From the NCBI GenBank assembly GCA_003427395.1, contig BFEA01000318.1, positions 84,414 to 148,413 of the forward strand: DNA of 64,000 nt. Reading direction: 5' to 3'. Position numbers and translations under genes: made by a program. The first letter of the stretch is position 1, and each line of letters starts with the position of its first letter. The notes beneath the pieces are model-generated. The model was not told the DNA's origin. It searched no databases and saw only the letters and a list, made by a program, of their open reading frames with translations. Positions 43,820 through 55,500 of this stretch are shown here, piece by piece. Origin of the DNA: Chara braunii. Taxonomy: Eukaryota; Streptophyta; Charophyceae; Charales; Characeae.

Positions 43820-44474
43820 GCTCCTTCCCGATCTCTACTTTCGAGCTTCCTTCTTCCTTCCCCACCTTTTGGCAGTCTGATCTTCATCCCCGCTGCTCCT
43901 TCTGCATAAATTCTCTGGTTGTTCCCCTCCTCGATCCCTCTCAGTGGGACGCGTGGCGCAGAGACTTCATCGAACTCTCACTGTGTTTGGCGGAAGTACG
44001 GGTGGCGCGGACGAGGGACGAGAGAAATTATCGGAGGTCTGAGCGATTGGAGTTCCTTTTGATTTAGGCGTGGCGGGCGGAAGTAGAGGGGGACCTTCTC
44101 GGTTTTCTATTCAGGGCAGTGCGTCCAGGCTGTCGGAGGCTTCTCACCCAGGAGCTTACGGTCCCAATTGCGCAGCTGGCCGACGATCTTGACGTCAGCA
44201 TTGTCTCCCAGGTCGACCTGCGCTTGGTGCCCCACGTCACCTCGCGCACGCTGTCGCCGTATCTTCAGTGGTCAGCTTGTGTGGAGGGCTTCCCATCGAG
44301 AATTCCACCTTCATGGCTGGATTATTTGGATCCGCGCGACATCGTGGATCCCGCTTTCTACAGACCGTCGTACGAGGACGAATTGGAGGAGACAATCCGC
44401 GAGGAGCTCACAAAGAAAGTTCGGAGGAAGAGGAGGAGAGTCTGAACGAAGACGAAGGGGAGCCGGCACAGTAG
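43816..44474 (+). pseudogene. Accessory ORF Y of element C
   Basis: Begins MSSFPISTFELP at the ATGA overlap. An in-frame TAG at 44065-44067 splits it; the same frame then continues with RPGCRRLLTQELTVPIAQ and VDLRL, matching Y of A. After 44400 the natural frame seems to shift to one encoding an acidic run (SEEEEESLNEDEGEPAQ), then acidic and Pro/Arg-rich sequence to about 44900. Family unknown. Confidence 0.55.
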
Positions 44475-44739
44475 TGAGAAGGAGACGAAGAAGACAATGA
44501 GCAAGGGAGCGGTGACGACAACGACGAGGAGCATGTCGACGAGGATCCCCTGCTAGAAATTGCGCCGGTTGCTGATCTTCCGATCAGCAACAATCCAACG
44601 CTCGACCCGGAGCCACCTCAGCCAGACGACGGCTATGTGGCCCAGATGGCTGGGCCATCCCCTCGCCGGCCTCCTTCCCCACCGCAACGCCGACGACGAA
44701 GCAGCTCCCCCTCCGCCTCCCTCTCCCTTGTGACCCGTC

Positions 44740-45285
44740 TTGCACTTCGAGCACGTCGGGATGAGGCCGATCGGTCTTCGTCCTCGGGCTCTCTCTCTCC
44801 GCCCCCATGGCTTCCTCACCCTGCGCCAGCTCACCCGCCCCGCCGTCTTCCCCCACAATCCCTTCCCCCGCGATACTTTCCGTCACTACTTCTCCATCCG
44901 TCTCTCTGTCACATTCCATCCCCACTCATTCTCCCGGCGTGCTTCCCTTGAGTTCCCTCTCCATGTACTTCTTTTCAGCGTTGGATGGCGTCGTATCAAT
45001 GCCATAGAGGTTTATTGCCTTATCACGGGGTTAATCCCCGCATGCGCCGACCGCGATCACTTTCGCGTGGCGCTTCTGAGAACCTTCACCACTCTTTATC
45101 CCGACTACCTCGCTTCTCTCCCCACTACCGGCCGCCGATTTCCCCGCTTCCGTAGAATCATCCATCATCGGAGCCTTTCGGAAACGGACGATGAGCAGGA
45201 ACACTTCTTCCCGCCTATCCCGACTCATCCCCCATCAACACCTTCGCCTGCCTATCGTCTTCCTTTCCCTCTTCCCCACGAGTGA
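44740..45285 (+). CDS. Accessory ORF Z of element C
   Basis: An open 181-codon frame, start uncertain. LTRPAVFPHNPFPRDTF, SIRLSVTFHP and VLLFSVGWRR with LITG line up with ARPPGIP, ATIRLEV and ILVFAAVKR with LVLTG of Z in A. The C-terminus is Pro-rich. It is the last ORF before the 3' LTR. I do not recognise it. Confidence 0.5.
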   Translation: MHFEHVGMRPIGLRPRALSLRPHGFLTLRQLTRPAVFPHNPFPRDTFRHYFSIRLSVTFHPHSFSRRASLEFPLHVLLFSVGWRRINAIEVYCLITGLIPACADRDHFRVALLRTFTTLYPDYLASLPTTGRRFPRFRRIIHHRSLSETDDEQEHFFPPIPTHPPSTPSPAYRLPFPLPHE

Positions 45286-45429
45286 CGACAACCAGGACAC
45301 GACTACCGCGCAACATGACTTCCACACTCGTTCGCACGGTATGCGGCAGACAAAGATCAACCATCCACGGCCAATCAATCAGAGATGAGCGACACGTCAG
45401 ATAGCAAGCAGGAGCTTGCTTATCCTTGG

Positions 45430-45456
45430 AACCCCCTGGGCGTCACATATGTGACG
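45430..45456 (+). promoter_or_regulatory. Palindromic internal/3' LTR junction of element C
   Basis: GGAACCCCCTGGG, then the perfect 16-base palindrome CGTCACATATGTGACG, whose second half opens the LTR. The sequence before it is the same as in A (GGAACCCCCTG). No purine tract is present, so plus-strand priming must use something unusual here. Confidence 0.7.
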
Positions 45457-47884
45457 AACTAGCGTCGGTAATGCGCGACTTTTGGCGCAAAGTGCTAAGG
45501 GGGGTCCTACGTCGACTGGACGGGTTCATGGAAAAATTGCATGTGTGTCCTTGGTTTCTTCATGGTTTCTTCGTTTTCGCACGAGCCCCGGATGACAGTT
45601 GGGGACAATTCGGGAATGCACGGGGAAAAGGGGTTGAAACTTGGTTGGATGGATGTGGAGTGCGCGCCGAGTGTGCGATTAATAAACGTTGACGTCGCTT
45701 CTTTTCTTTTGTTTCCCTTCTTTTAATTTTGTTTGTCGGACTTTTGGGCGCGTAGACATCACGCGGGAATTTCGGTGTCTCTTTTTGAATTCCCTTTTTG
45801 AATTTTCTTTTTGAATCTTGGTCGGAGCCATACGGCCTTCGGAATTTTGACTTTCTTTTTGGACCTTTTCATAATGTCGGCAGGCTAGCTAGGAATTTTG
45901 GAATTTTGGAATTTTGGAATTTATGTTTTTCTTGGACGCTGCTTTGCGTGNTCGCGCGCTCTTTCTTGCTGCTGCGCTAGGACCTTGATTGATTGGCGCC
46001 TTAATCCTTTTGCAACTGTAATTTTGGGCGCACACTTTTGTAACTGTATCTTTCTGTTTCTTGCTCCTTATTCTTCCCGCCTCGTTTCTTCCTCTCTCCC
46101 CTCCCTATCAGGGTAGCTGCGTTTGCATGTTCGGATCGATGCGTGGAGTTGGGTACGTCCCCCACGCCGCGGCCCGACCACGCAAACGTAAGCACTCCCT
46201 TTCCCCCATCTATCTACGTCCTTGTAATTCCATGTTCTTCGCGCATGCATGCACGCTATAAATTCCGGCTGCGCGATTAACTTGCTCTCTTAACAGTTGC
46301 TGGAAGCTCGGGGTTGCGTGATCGATAGGGTCGGTACACGAGCGAAGTAAGAGGTGAGTGAAGCGGGAGTCGGGCGACCCGACGAGCTGGTGCCGAATGC
46401 GTGGGGTTGACGCGGGCCACGACGGACTGTGGGCGCGGAGCGAACCTGAGGGGCGCAGGAGGACCAAGCGGGGTGACGGCTTCGTGTGTTGATGCGCGAC
46501 GACGGACTGTCGGCATCAGAGAGAGAAAGAGATAGAGGAGAGAGAGTTGAGGTTGAGGATGGACATGGATTTGCGCTTTTCTTTTCGTTCCCTTTTTTAT
46601 CTGTGCATATAAATTTTGGTGTCGATTACGGGCAATTCGCCCTTGTCTTTGCAGCCATATACTCGTCCTGTTGTTCGATTTGGTTCTTCATCGATGTTTT
46701 CTCCTTTTTCTTTCCTTCTCCGTAATCCTCTTTTGCAAATGATGTATGGATGGTTCGCGCACCCTCGCCTTTCATTTTTGATCGTTTCCTGCGAACCCTC
46801 GTACATGATGAATGAAAATGGGGATTGCATGTTGGCGTGATCAACAGAGTGTGTTGGCTTGTTGTACCTTANGGGGAGTCTGGAGCGCACCATCCGACGT
46901 ACCATATGGGCACATGCAAGTGCGATCCGGACGGAGCGCGNCTTACATGTGTCCATACCACTCGGACTCGCCAGTCGCGTCTTGGCTAACGCGTGTAGCC
47001 AGCCCCTCGCTGAAGTAGGAGTCGATGTCAATCGGGATCNGGTTACCCATCATGCGTAAGTGCGCNTAAGTGCGACTTGTTCGCATCTCTCTTACGCACT
47101 TACGAGCGGTGATCTCCCCGATTAACTTATCCCCCAAGGCGTGAGTGATGAAAGAATGACGAGCTCGCGGAGTCCGACGTATATTTGGAATTCCGAGGAT
47201 TACGAGTCNTATTTTGGGTACNGGGAAATNTGGGAAGAAGAGCAANTCCGATTACGGGGAAGTTTGAGGAACCCGGTGTTCCCCTGNCTCACAGAAAACG
47301 ATAGATTCTGCGCTAGGGAATTCCATCTCGCCGTACGAAGCGACCCGCGGGGACCCGACTACCCAAACACGTACAACACGCAGTATTTCATAACCCCCGG
47401 CTTCGTCCTTATCGCCACTAATTTCCCACCATACCACCTCCTCCTCCCCTATCATCAGCTTACAGTAGTACCGTGGAATTCCATAGCACCTTATTGGCCC
47501 TCCACCCCGTGCAGAAGCTGCAGGCGGCGTGCCCATACCCAAACCCCCGAAGCCCCGGCACCTCGGCATAGTCCCCACCAGCCCACGCCACGTGGCGGGC
47601 CCCGAAGGCGTAGGCTCCAAGGACCGCCTCGACAGGCTCCCTAGAACTGGCGATCGCGTCAGGATTGGACGGCCCCGCACAACCGGCATGCAAGCTCGCG
47701 CCCGTAAATTTCCCCATTGCTTTATTGCATCTATGCCCCTAAACCTTGCCACTGGAGATCTCAGTTCCGACCTGGGATTCCACCCCCACTTTTCAAAAAT
47801 CCTTGGCACACCCCTTTTCGCACTTCCAGGCCCACATCTCACTCCGATTAGGAAGGTGCGCCAGGCGTGAGGTTGGGCGTCACA
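45450..47884 (+). repeat. 3' LTR of element C with 11 extra terminal bases
   Basis: 45450-47873 is the copy of the 5' LTR. It is followed by TGGGCGTCACA (47874-47884), which repeats the 11 bases just upstream of this LTR (45437-45447) and is not present at the end of the 5' LTR. With these 11 bases the element ends in CGTCACA, the exact reverse complement of its start TGTGACG, and the next bases are the GTAT target duplication. Confidence 0.85.
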
Positions 47885-48175
47885 GTATGGCTGATCAGAC
47901 ATATATGGGACGAAAATCGGCAAAATTGGAAGAACTCAGAATCATTGAGGAGCAAGTTACCAGGCCTACACAACATGGAGAAACACCCCCAAGAACTCAC
48001 TCAAGCGATCCCTGCCTCGTGGATCCATCTCCTGAGCCAACAGAAGCAACCATTTTTCGAATTTCGGTGGTATAAGGACCCCGCAGATGATTCCTCAATC
48101 TTTAGAGTAGAAAAGCTCAAAGGAGATGGCTCGGGGTGGAGGTCACGGAATGGCAGCTTGGGAACTCAAGATTAG
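47885..48175 (+). pseudogene. Interrupted LINE ORF2 fragment hosting element C
   Basis: The frame reads VWLIRHIWDENRQNW, then FFEFRWYKDPAD and IFRVEKLKGDGSGW, of the type found in the C-terminal part of LINE ORF2 proteins. With one GTAT removed, the bases before the 5' LTR (22365-22397, LPSWMQKG) join it in frame, so element C landed in an existing LINE. The 22245-22397 flank otherwise has no features beyond a T run. Confidence 0.55.
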
Positions 48176-48487
48176 AACAGAGGGGGAGAGAGCCTGTGAG
48201 GAAATCTCCACAGGGATGGCAGCAGATAAGAGTCACACAGAAACGAAGTCCAACAGGAGGGAACAACTTTATTGTGGTACATGGATAGAAACCAATGAAA
48301 GACTGGAAGGTAAATGTGCTGAAGAGGGGATGGAAAATGTCGGAAAGCACAGGCTCTAGCTCCGAGATTTCACATTCGGAATACACATCAAAGATCAGCT
48401 ACAAGCTTCAATCACAAGGACAGGCAATACAGACAGCCCTCTCTTGCTCATGGCACTGCAGGTGCAGGGCGCTGGGGCTCCAACACA

Positions 48488-48533
<46 letters not shown>

Positions 48534-49100
48534 CACTAGTACCTACTACCTCCGCCAGTGTTGGGAAAATAAGGAAAAGTGGCAGTTTTCCAAAACTCCT
48601 TAAGATTCGGAGGTCGGGCCCGACGACGACTGCAATTGATAAATCTGATCGGCGGTCGTCACTTCGTTTCGGCCTCCGAAAAAGTCAGAGGACCAACCGA
48701 GGCCCGCTATTTTCCCACGCGGCAAAGGTACTGTAGTGGTTTAAGGGAACAAGGCTCCAATCTATTCGTGGGGAGCAACACGTGCTGGGAACCGGGCCCA
48801 GCGTCCCATATGAAAATTTACATAGAATTTTGAACGTTTGAGATACCGGGGCCATTACCCGGCTTTGGCTAAGAAAATTGAGCTACTTAGAAAATTACTA
48901 CGACAAACTTCAAAAACAGGCAAAATTCAGAAAACAACTCAGTTACTCAGACCCCCCCCATCAATTCTTTTTACCTCACTCTGGCAAGACTTACTGCAGC
49001 AGAGCCACCATCTCCGCTGCTGCTGTACCCTATTTCCATTCTACGAGCTAGTCCCCCTCACTAGTAGGGCGCTTGATATCCCACCATCTACTTCTCTCAC
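48176..49100. other. Repeat-rich spacer with long poly(T)
   Basis: A T run of about 40 bases at 48490-48529 probably marks an inverted poly(A) tail. The GC-rich segment 48600-48830 is unclassified. No gene supported. Confidence 0.45.
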
Positions 49101-49139
49101 TCACCTCTTTTTTTAAACACTAAAGAATCCGGAACACAC

Positions 49140-50160
49140 ATGGGGATAGTCACAAACGGAGCACCACAAAAGTTTTCAGAATACTCAAAGTCTCCAGGGA
49201 CCCCAAACAAAACCCTCGACCACCCTCCAACCCTGTTTTATTCACTGTCGGGCTCTTACAGGCCTCACCCTCCCCCCCCTGCTAGGTTACAAGGCAACAC
49301 GACTCACCTCAGCTCTGGCCAGCGTCGTCCCAACAGTAGCCTCATGCAAAAAACCACCGCAGAGGTCCTACAAATGCTAAAAACCCTCGGAATCCCTAAC
49401 AAACCTTTCCAAAGCTCTCCAACATTGTCTTACTCCCTGCGGATCTTTTCCAGGCCCCGCACCCCCACATCCTGCTGGGTTACAGGGCAACATGACTCGC
49501 CCCAGCTCCGACCAACGTCGTCCCAGCAGCAACCCTTGGTTGTCCCGTGGAATGCCCACCCCTAAGCATCCCCACATGCTCCTGCATCAACAGGTTACAG
49601 GGTAACACCCCAGCACCGGCCAGCGTTGCTCTGGGATCGAACAGCCGCAGATCACTGAGTATAACCGCATCGAAGCCACCTAAGATGAGTTGCTAGGAGT
49701 CCCCAGAGTCCTAAACCATTCTTAAGACCACCAAAACCACCAAAAACAGCCAACTTACTTGTGAAGAAACCAAGAACCAACTGAGATTATCTGAAGCTTT
49801 CAGACCAAGAACCACCTGCCCTAGTGTCTTTCATTAGCCCAACCTTATCCGCCTTCGCCCTATACCCCGATACTCAATCTCTACCTGGCCTCATACCCCC
49901 AACTGCTAGGTTGCAGGGTGGCACGACCCATCCCTGAAAATCCCCCACCTGCTAGGCTACAGGGCAGAACGACCCGCCCCGGCTCCGGCCAGCGTTGACT
50001 AAGTACGAGCCCACAAACAGACACTAGAGTGCCTTCCACCCTCGACAACTCCCCAAATCTCTCTACCAGGTCTCATGCCTCTGTACAACTCGAGTTACAG
50101 GGCAGCGCAACCAAGCCCCAACACCGACCAACGTCGTTCTAGCCTCGTCCATTCGCAGAC
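49140..50160. repeat. Degenerate tandem repeat with a GGTTACAGGGCAACACGACTC motif
   Basis: The motif CTGCTxGGTTACAGGGCAAC, then CCCAGCTCCGGCCAGCGT, recurs near 49277, 49472, 49590, 49903, 49949 and 50093. Between the first two, a 190-base unit is repeated imperfectly. Open frames through it are Pro-rich and do not look like a protein. Confidence 0.55.
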
Positions 50161-50206
50161 CACTAGGACCAAAGAACATCAGCAGAGCAGACAAGTCACA
50201 AATCCT

Positions 50207-50440
50207 CCCATAGTTGTGGTTCTTATTCCGCAAACACGTGAAGTCAAGTTTCGAATTAAGAATGAGAGCCAAGTTTGGGATGTAAAAATACGAAGAAGGA
50301 ATTATAGAAAACCTAATAGAAGCCAATTTCCAGAGTTAAAAAAACATATTGAGAATTTGAAATTTAGAACCGGACTATCAGAATTTCAAGTTGAAGCATC
50401 CAAAATTGGACTCGCGAATTTACCAAATCAAAAGAGATAA
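50207..50440 (+). other. Short AT-rich open frame
   Basis: The end of a frame encoding VVVLIPQTREVKF and ELKKHIENLKFRTGL, clearly more AT-rich and lysine-rich than its surroundings and bounded by sharp composition changes. Not recognised. It could be the last exon of a captured or resident gene, or an element end. Confidence 0.25.
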
Positions 50441-51506
50441 TCCTGATCATGATTAAGATCGCCTCTGTGGAAAAAACCTATGGCCAAAACGTGCGAGTTT
50501 TCGTAACGAACTTAGAATCAAAAGTAGAAAAACACCCGAATTGTACCGGACCGGTCGGCAAGGCCCAACCGCACTCCGGGTAACTATCTCGGGAGTACCG
50601 AGGAAGGCGAGGTTCCCGACGCCATCGCTATGTTGCTGCGTTTGGCACCGTGGCGGTCGATCGGAGTTCTCCTCAGATGCGCTTGCACCGATATCATCAT
50701 CAGCAGGGTGTGACTTAGTGATGAGGTAGCATCAACATCAAGAGGTAGTGACGAAGTGAGAGGCGCGACAGGAAGCGAGACAAAGGCAAAGCGTGAAGTA
50801 GGAGGGGGCGGAAGACAAAAGGACAACGCCACGACCCCGCGCACAAGAGGATCAAATAATACAGAGGTGGGACAACGGATGATGTGACAAGAAATGGGAG
50901 AAAGGACGAAACGATTGGCAGCAGCGCGCCTCCTTGAGACGGCTCCGCCCGGCAAGTAAGGCCTCTCTTCAAGACCGCGACGCTCAAGTTTAACGCCCCG
51001 AAGTGGAAGAGAAGGAGGCTTTTCTCCAAGACTGCGCCATCCAAGGTGAACATCCCGAAGCAGCAGGTGGACGAGGAGGGCGGCAGAGGCGGATCGGAAA
51101 TAACACTGACGGTAGAGGAGAACGTACGACAGGTTGAGAAGACAAGATCAAGGGAGGAGAGAAGACAAGATCAAGGGAGGAGAGGAATGTGAGACCTCCA
51201 AAGAGGGCGGGGGGTAGGGGAAACAATGACTGTTGGGAAAGTGAACGAACACAGAGAAGCGGCGGTGGTGGGAGAACCGAGACAGAAAGGGTGCTGACGT
51301 GGAAGAACATAGTGACGGAAAGGCGGTTGAAAAAAGAAAGAAGAAGTCATAGAAAGTGGGGAGACGGTGGGGGAACGAGGAGCAGCCGAAGACAGAGTTA
51401 GTGCAGGACAAAGGAGAGAAGCGGGGTCAACATCAACGACCCTGGGACCACAGAGTCAACGGCGACATCCATCGCAGGCAATTCGGCATACCGCGCAGCT
51501 CCAAAC
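50441..51506. other. Purine-rich spacer
   Basis: GA-rich sequence with a 20-base direct repeat AGACAAGATCAAGGGAGGAG at 51138-51157 and 51164-51183. No gene supported. Confidence 0.4.
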
Positions 51507-51544
51507 CTGTCTCTTATACACATCTAGATGTGTATAAGAGACAG
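51507..51544. other. Nextera transposon-end junction (sequencing artefact)
   Basis: CTGTCTCTTATACACATCT followed directly by AGATGTGTATAAGAGACAG: two Tn5 mosaic ends tail to tail, exactly the circularisation junction of an Illumina Nextera mate-pair library. Translated, it gives the well-known artefact peptide SYTHLDVYKRQ. It is not genomic. The sequences at 51506 and 51545 may be kilobases apart in the real genome. Confidence 0.97.
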
Positions 51545-51555
51545 GTTCCCCTCTC

Positions 51556-51740
51556 ACTGACGACCTCGACCAATAACTCCCCCTGGCCAGTGGGTACGAA
51601 CTGTGCTGGGAAGAATTGCTACCCCCCCCCCTCCCTTTTTGTTGTTTCCCCTTCTCCTTTTTCTTACCCTTTCATTGACGCCCTCGACCAATAACTCTTC
51701 CCGGCCAGTGGGTACGAACTGTGTTGGGAAGAATTCAATT
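51556..51740. repeat. 117-bp direct duplication
   Basis: GACCTCGACCAATAACTC and GGCCAGTGGGTACGAACTGT occur twice, about 117 bases apart, ending GGGAAGAATT each time. Confidence 0.8.
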
Positions 51741-52520
51741 TGCCACAAACACCGCCACGTCAGAATTAAGGGAATAATACGACTGCCACCCCGACCACCA
51801 CACCGCCATCACATAAACAAAAACGCATAATATAGATTGGTAATAACCGGGACCGCCACAGCAGGGACAGCATAACCCCTGCAAATGGGGAAGAGGGGAG
51901 AACAAGGGAAGGGTCTTCCCTTCCGCAAACAACAGCGGCGCCCGGTCAATCCCCCCTGGCTGCAAATCACACGATCGACTGCCCCCTAGAGAGGCGAATG
52001 GCAACCAGTGCAGAAAGTGCTGCCGGGGGAAAAAGGGGTTCAAAATGGCAAGACCAAACAGGGCATTACATATGGCTCTGAGGAATGGCGGTCTAAAGAA
52101 CTCCATCCCACCTCGACCCCTCCCCCTCAGCCGCACCCTGCAGCTCTGTCAAGAAGGAGCGGGTCTGCAAACGCATCGATCGGACAAACATGGGTGGCGG
52201 CACTTAAGACGGGAAGGAGGATAACGGGGATGGAGGACGTGGGTCAGAGAAACCCCTCCTCCCAACCATCGTTGGTCTCATTGCTTATCCCACCCCGGGG
52301 ACAATCAAGTACGGACTTGCTGGCACTAGGCTCCATCCACCCCACAAGGAGCCATTTCATTCAGAAACTTCATGTCAACCCACATAAATTGTTCTAGGAG
52401 GTTGACGGTTTCGTTCGACCGATCTACAAATTTCCCCCGCAAGCGCTTGCTGTCAGAAACAAGATATACTCACCCCACGCAGTCCAGTTCAGATTCCCAG
52501 AATCACAAACAACGGCGTCA
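51741..52520 (+). other. Probable LINE 5' leader
   Basis: GC-rich sequence ahead of LINE ORF1 with no long plus-strand frame. Its role as the 5' untranslated region rests only on position. Confidence 0.35.
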
Positions 52521-55500
52521 ATGAACGATAAAATCAAATGGGTGGGACGCATCATGGCGTCGTTCAAATTTTCGGTGCAGGACGTGCACGACCACTTTTT
52601 GATTGAATCAGCGGGGTCTCCACAATCACCGTCATTGCGCTGTACCCAGGGGATCACACCCATTTGCTGGGTCTCAGAACCCTTAAATTCAGAGGACAGA
52701 CAGTCCAAGTGGATAGATGGAGACCGGCTGAACCCTTCACGGCTGATGACAGGCGGCTGCAGATCATGGAAAGCAATTTTTCGGTGGAATTTCGCTTTGC
52801 CCCATTGGCCATCCAGGGGGCAATTATCCAAGACATGCAGTCGTTTGCTCCGGTGAAAGGCTTTGTGCACGAGCTACCTTCCTTCCTCGAAAAAAGAGAT
52901 GATACCCTTCTAGTGGTCGTGGAATGGGACGATGCAGTCCCATTCCCCATTAAATTTACGATTCCTGGAGGTACATATATGGAGGGAAGACGATCGCAGT
53001 CCCGATCAGTCACAGCCAGGACCCATGGTGTTATGCATGCAAGGAAAAGGGGCATCTTTGCATAGACACACGCTGCCCCAAAGCCCCCACGAAGCCCCTC
53101 AAAGGCATAGTACTGCCACACCCAAATCAGCCCCGGACATGGCTTCTTGAGGACGAGACTCTGAAGGGCTGGACATTCGTGGCCAGCAAACAGGACGAAC
53201 CGGGCTGCTGGATATGGACAGGTCAAGGCAAACCACAGGTTGCACCTCACACATCAACTCGTATTGTACGGGAACCGTCTGTCCTGAATTCTGTATCCGG
53301 CTCCGATGGGGGACCTAAGCAACAACAGCAACAGCCGCACCAAACTTTGAAACGGGGAGGGCGGTATGCCCTCATCAGGCCGGATTGCACAAGACCCATC
53401 GGTGAGAAATGGGGAAGTCTCGCAATCACAGCACCAGCAGCTCCGAAATGCTGAGTGCGGCACGTCCTCACCAGCCCGGTTGGCACAAGACCCGCTGCGG
53501 GTCAATCCAGAAGAGGTAGACAGCAACAAAACTCAGGGACCAAAGTCGGACGACACAGTCAGTGTCACGTTGTCGGATGGCAGCTCGAATACAGTACACA
53601 ACAAGATGGCGGGGACACACCCAAATGACACTGCAAACGACGTCGGACAAGGGGAGGAAGAAGACGAAGAAGAATACCCTCCTCTGAACCTGAACCGGAG
53701 GGTGACCAGGAACCCTGCCCGGGCAAGAAGTCCAGGGGCACAACACATAGCGGAACAAAGGGTCCCATCAGCAGGTTGCCACATAACCCCTACGACAGTG
53801 CTGCTTCTTCACAAGGCCCCGAAAAAGAAAAAGATGGCTAGAAAACCGCAACAACAGCAACGGCTACCCAAGGGCACAGCGCTGTCAGAAACGGCTAGCA
53901 CAGAAACACCCGGGGCTGAGCTACAACGAAACTAAATAGTGGTGGGCCTACCAGCCCCAACAGCGCTGCAGCCAAATACTCAAGCGGTAACACCGCCTGG
54001 GCCGGCGGAGGGTTCATCGACCACGTATGGATCCAGCATCCCGCTGCCATCTCCGAGGATAGGCATCCCGGATACAGCACAGGCTGATACCGCCGGCCCG
54101 TGGGAGCCTTTAGCTCGTCGAGTTATGAGCGTCTTTGAAAAGAAGGGCACCTGTGTAGAAGCACCCAAAGGAGAATTTGGTGTAGCCAAATGGATTAAGC
54201 TGCTCCTAAAATCATTCCAATGGCTGCTAATATTGCCACGTTGGGCGCAGCTTGAAAAGCGTCGGAGCTGCAGCATCCCCTGATGGGCACAGCGCTGTCA
54301 GAAAAGGCCGACACAGAAACACCCGGAGCCGATCTGTAGCAAAACGAAATAGTAGTGGGCCTTCCAACCCCAACAGCGCTGCAGCCAAATACTCAGGCGA
54401 TAACACCGCCTGCGTCGACGGAGGGTTCTTCGACCACGACAAGCGTCTCAGACAAAACACTGGCTGATACCGCTAAGTCGGAGCTGCAACATCCCCTGGT
54501 GGTGCAACACCAACAACAGTATCAGATCCGGCCGCAAGAGGGCACAGAAGCACGACAGATAGCAACGGCTGACCCGTCACAACGGCGGCTTGTGGCGGGA
54601 GTACCGACCGAGGGCAGCTTACAGCCACCTCTGAGCACAGCACAGTTGGATACTGCCATGGCTGCCACAACAATGGTTGGCCCACCACATCTACGGCTTG
54701 AGGTGGGTCTACCGACTGCAGGTTTACCGACCACGGGCAGTCCACAGGTATCTCTGACTACAGTACAACCGGATGGCCCACGGGTGACCAGGAACCCTGC
54801 CCGAGCAAGAAGTCTAGGGGCACAACACATAGCGGAACAACGGGTTTCATCAGCAGGTCGCCACATAACCCCAGCAGCAGTGCTGCTTCTTCACAAGGCC
54901 CCGAAAAAGAAAAACATGGCTAGAAAACTGCAACAACAGCGACGGCTACCCATGGGCACTTCACTGTCAGAAACGACCGGGACAGAAACACTCGGGGCCG
55001 AGCTGCAGCAAAACGAAATAGTGGTGGGCCTACCAGCCCCAACAGCGCTGCAGGCTGCAGCCAAATGCTCTGGCGGTAACACCGCCTGGGCTGGTGGAGG
55101 GTTCATCGACCACGTGTGGATCCAGCACCCCTCTGCCAACTCCGAGGACAGGCGTCTCGGACACAACAGTGGATGATACTGCTAGTTCGGAGCTACGACA
55201 CCCCCTGGTGGTACAACACCAAAAACAGTATCAGATCTGGCCGCAAGAGGGCAAAGAAGCAGGGCAGATAGCAACGGCTGACCCGTCACAACTACGGATT
55301 GTGGCGGGAGTACCGACCGACGACAGCTTACAGCCACCTCTGAGCACAGCGCAGTCGGATACAGCCATGGCTGCCACAGCAATGGTCGACCCACCACATC
55401 TACGGCTCGAGGTGGGTCTACCGACTGCGGGCAGGTTACAGGCATCTCTGAGTACAGTGCAACCGGATACAGCCGTGCGCGACACACTAACGACTGACCC

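Noticed and set aside
51356-51694. A 112-codon plus-strand frame.
   Set aside because: It runs through the Nextera junction and includes the artefact peptide; the two sides are not continuous in the genome.
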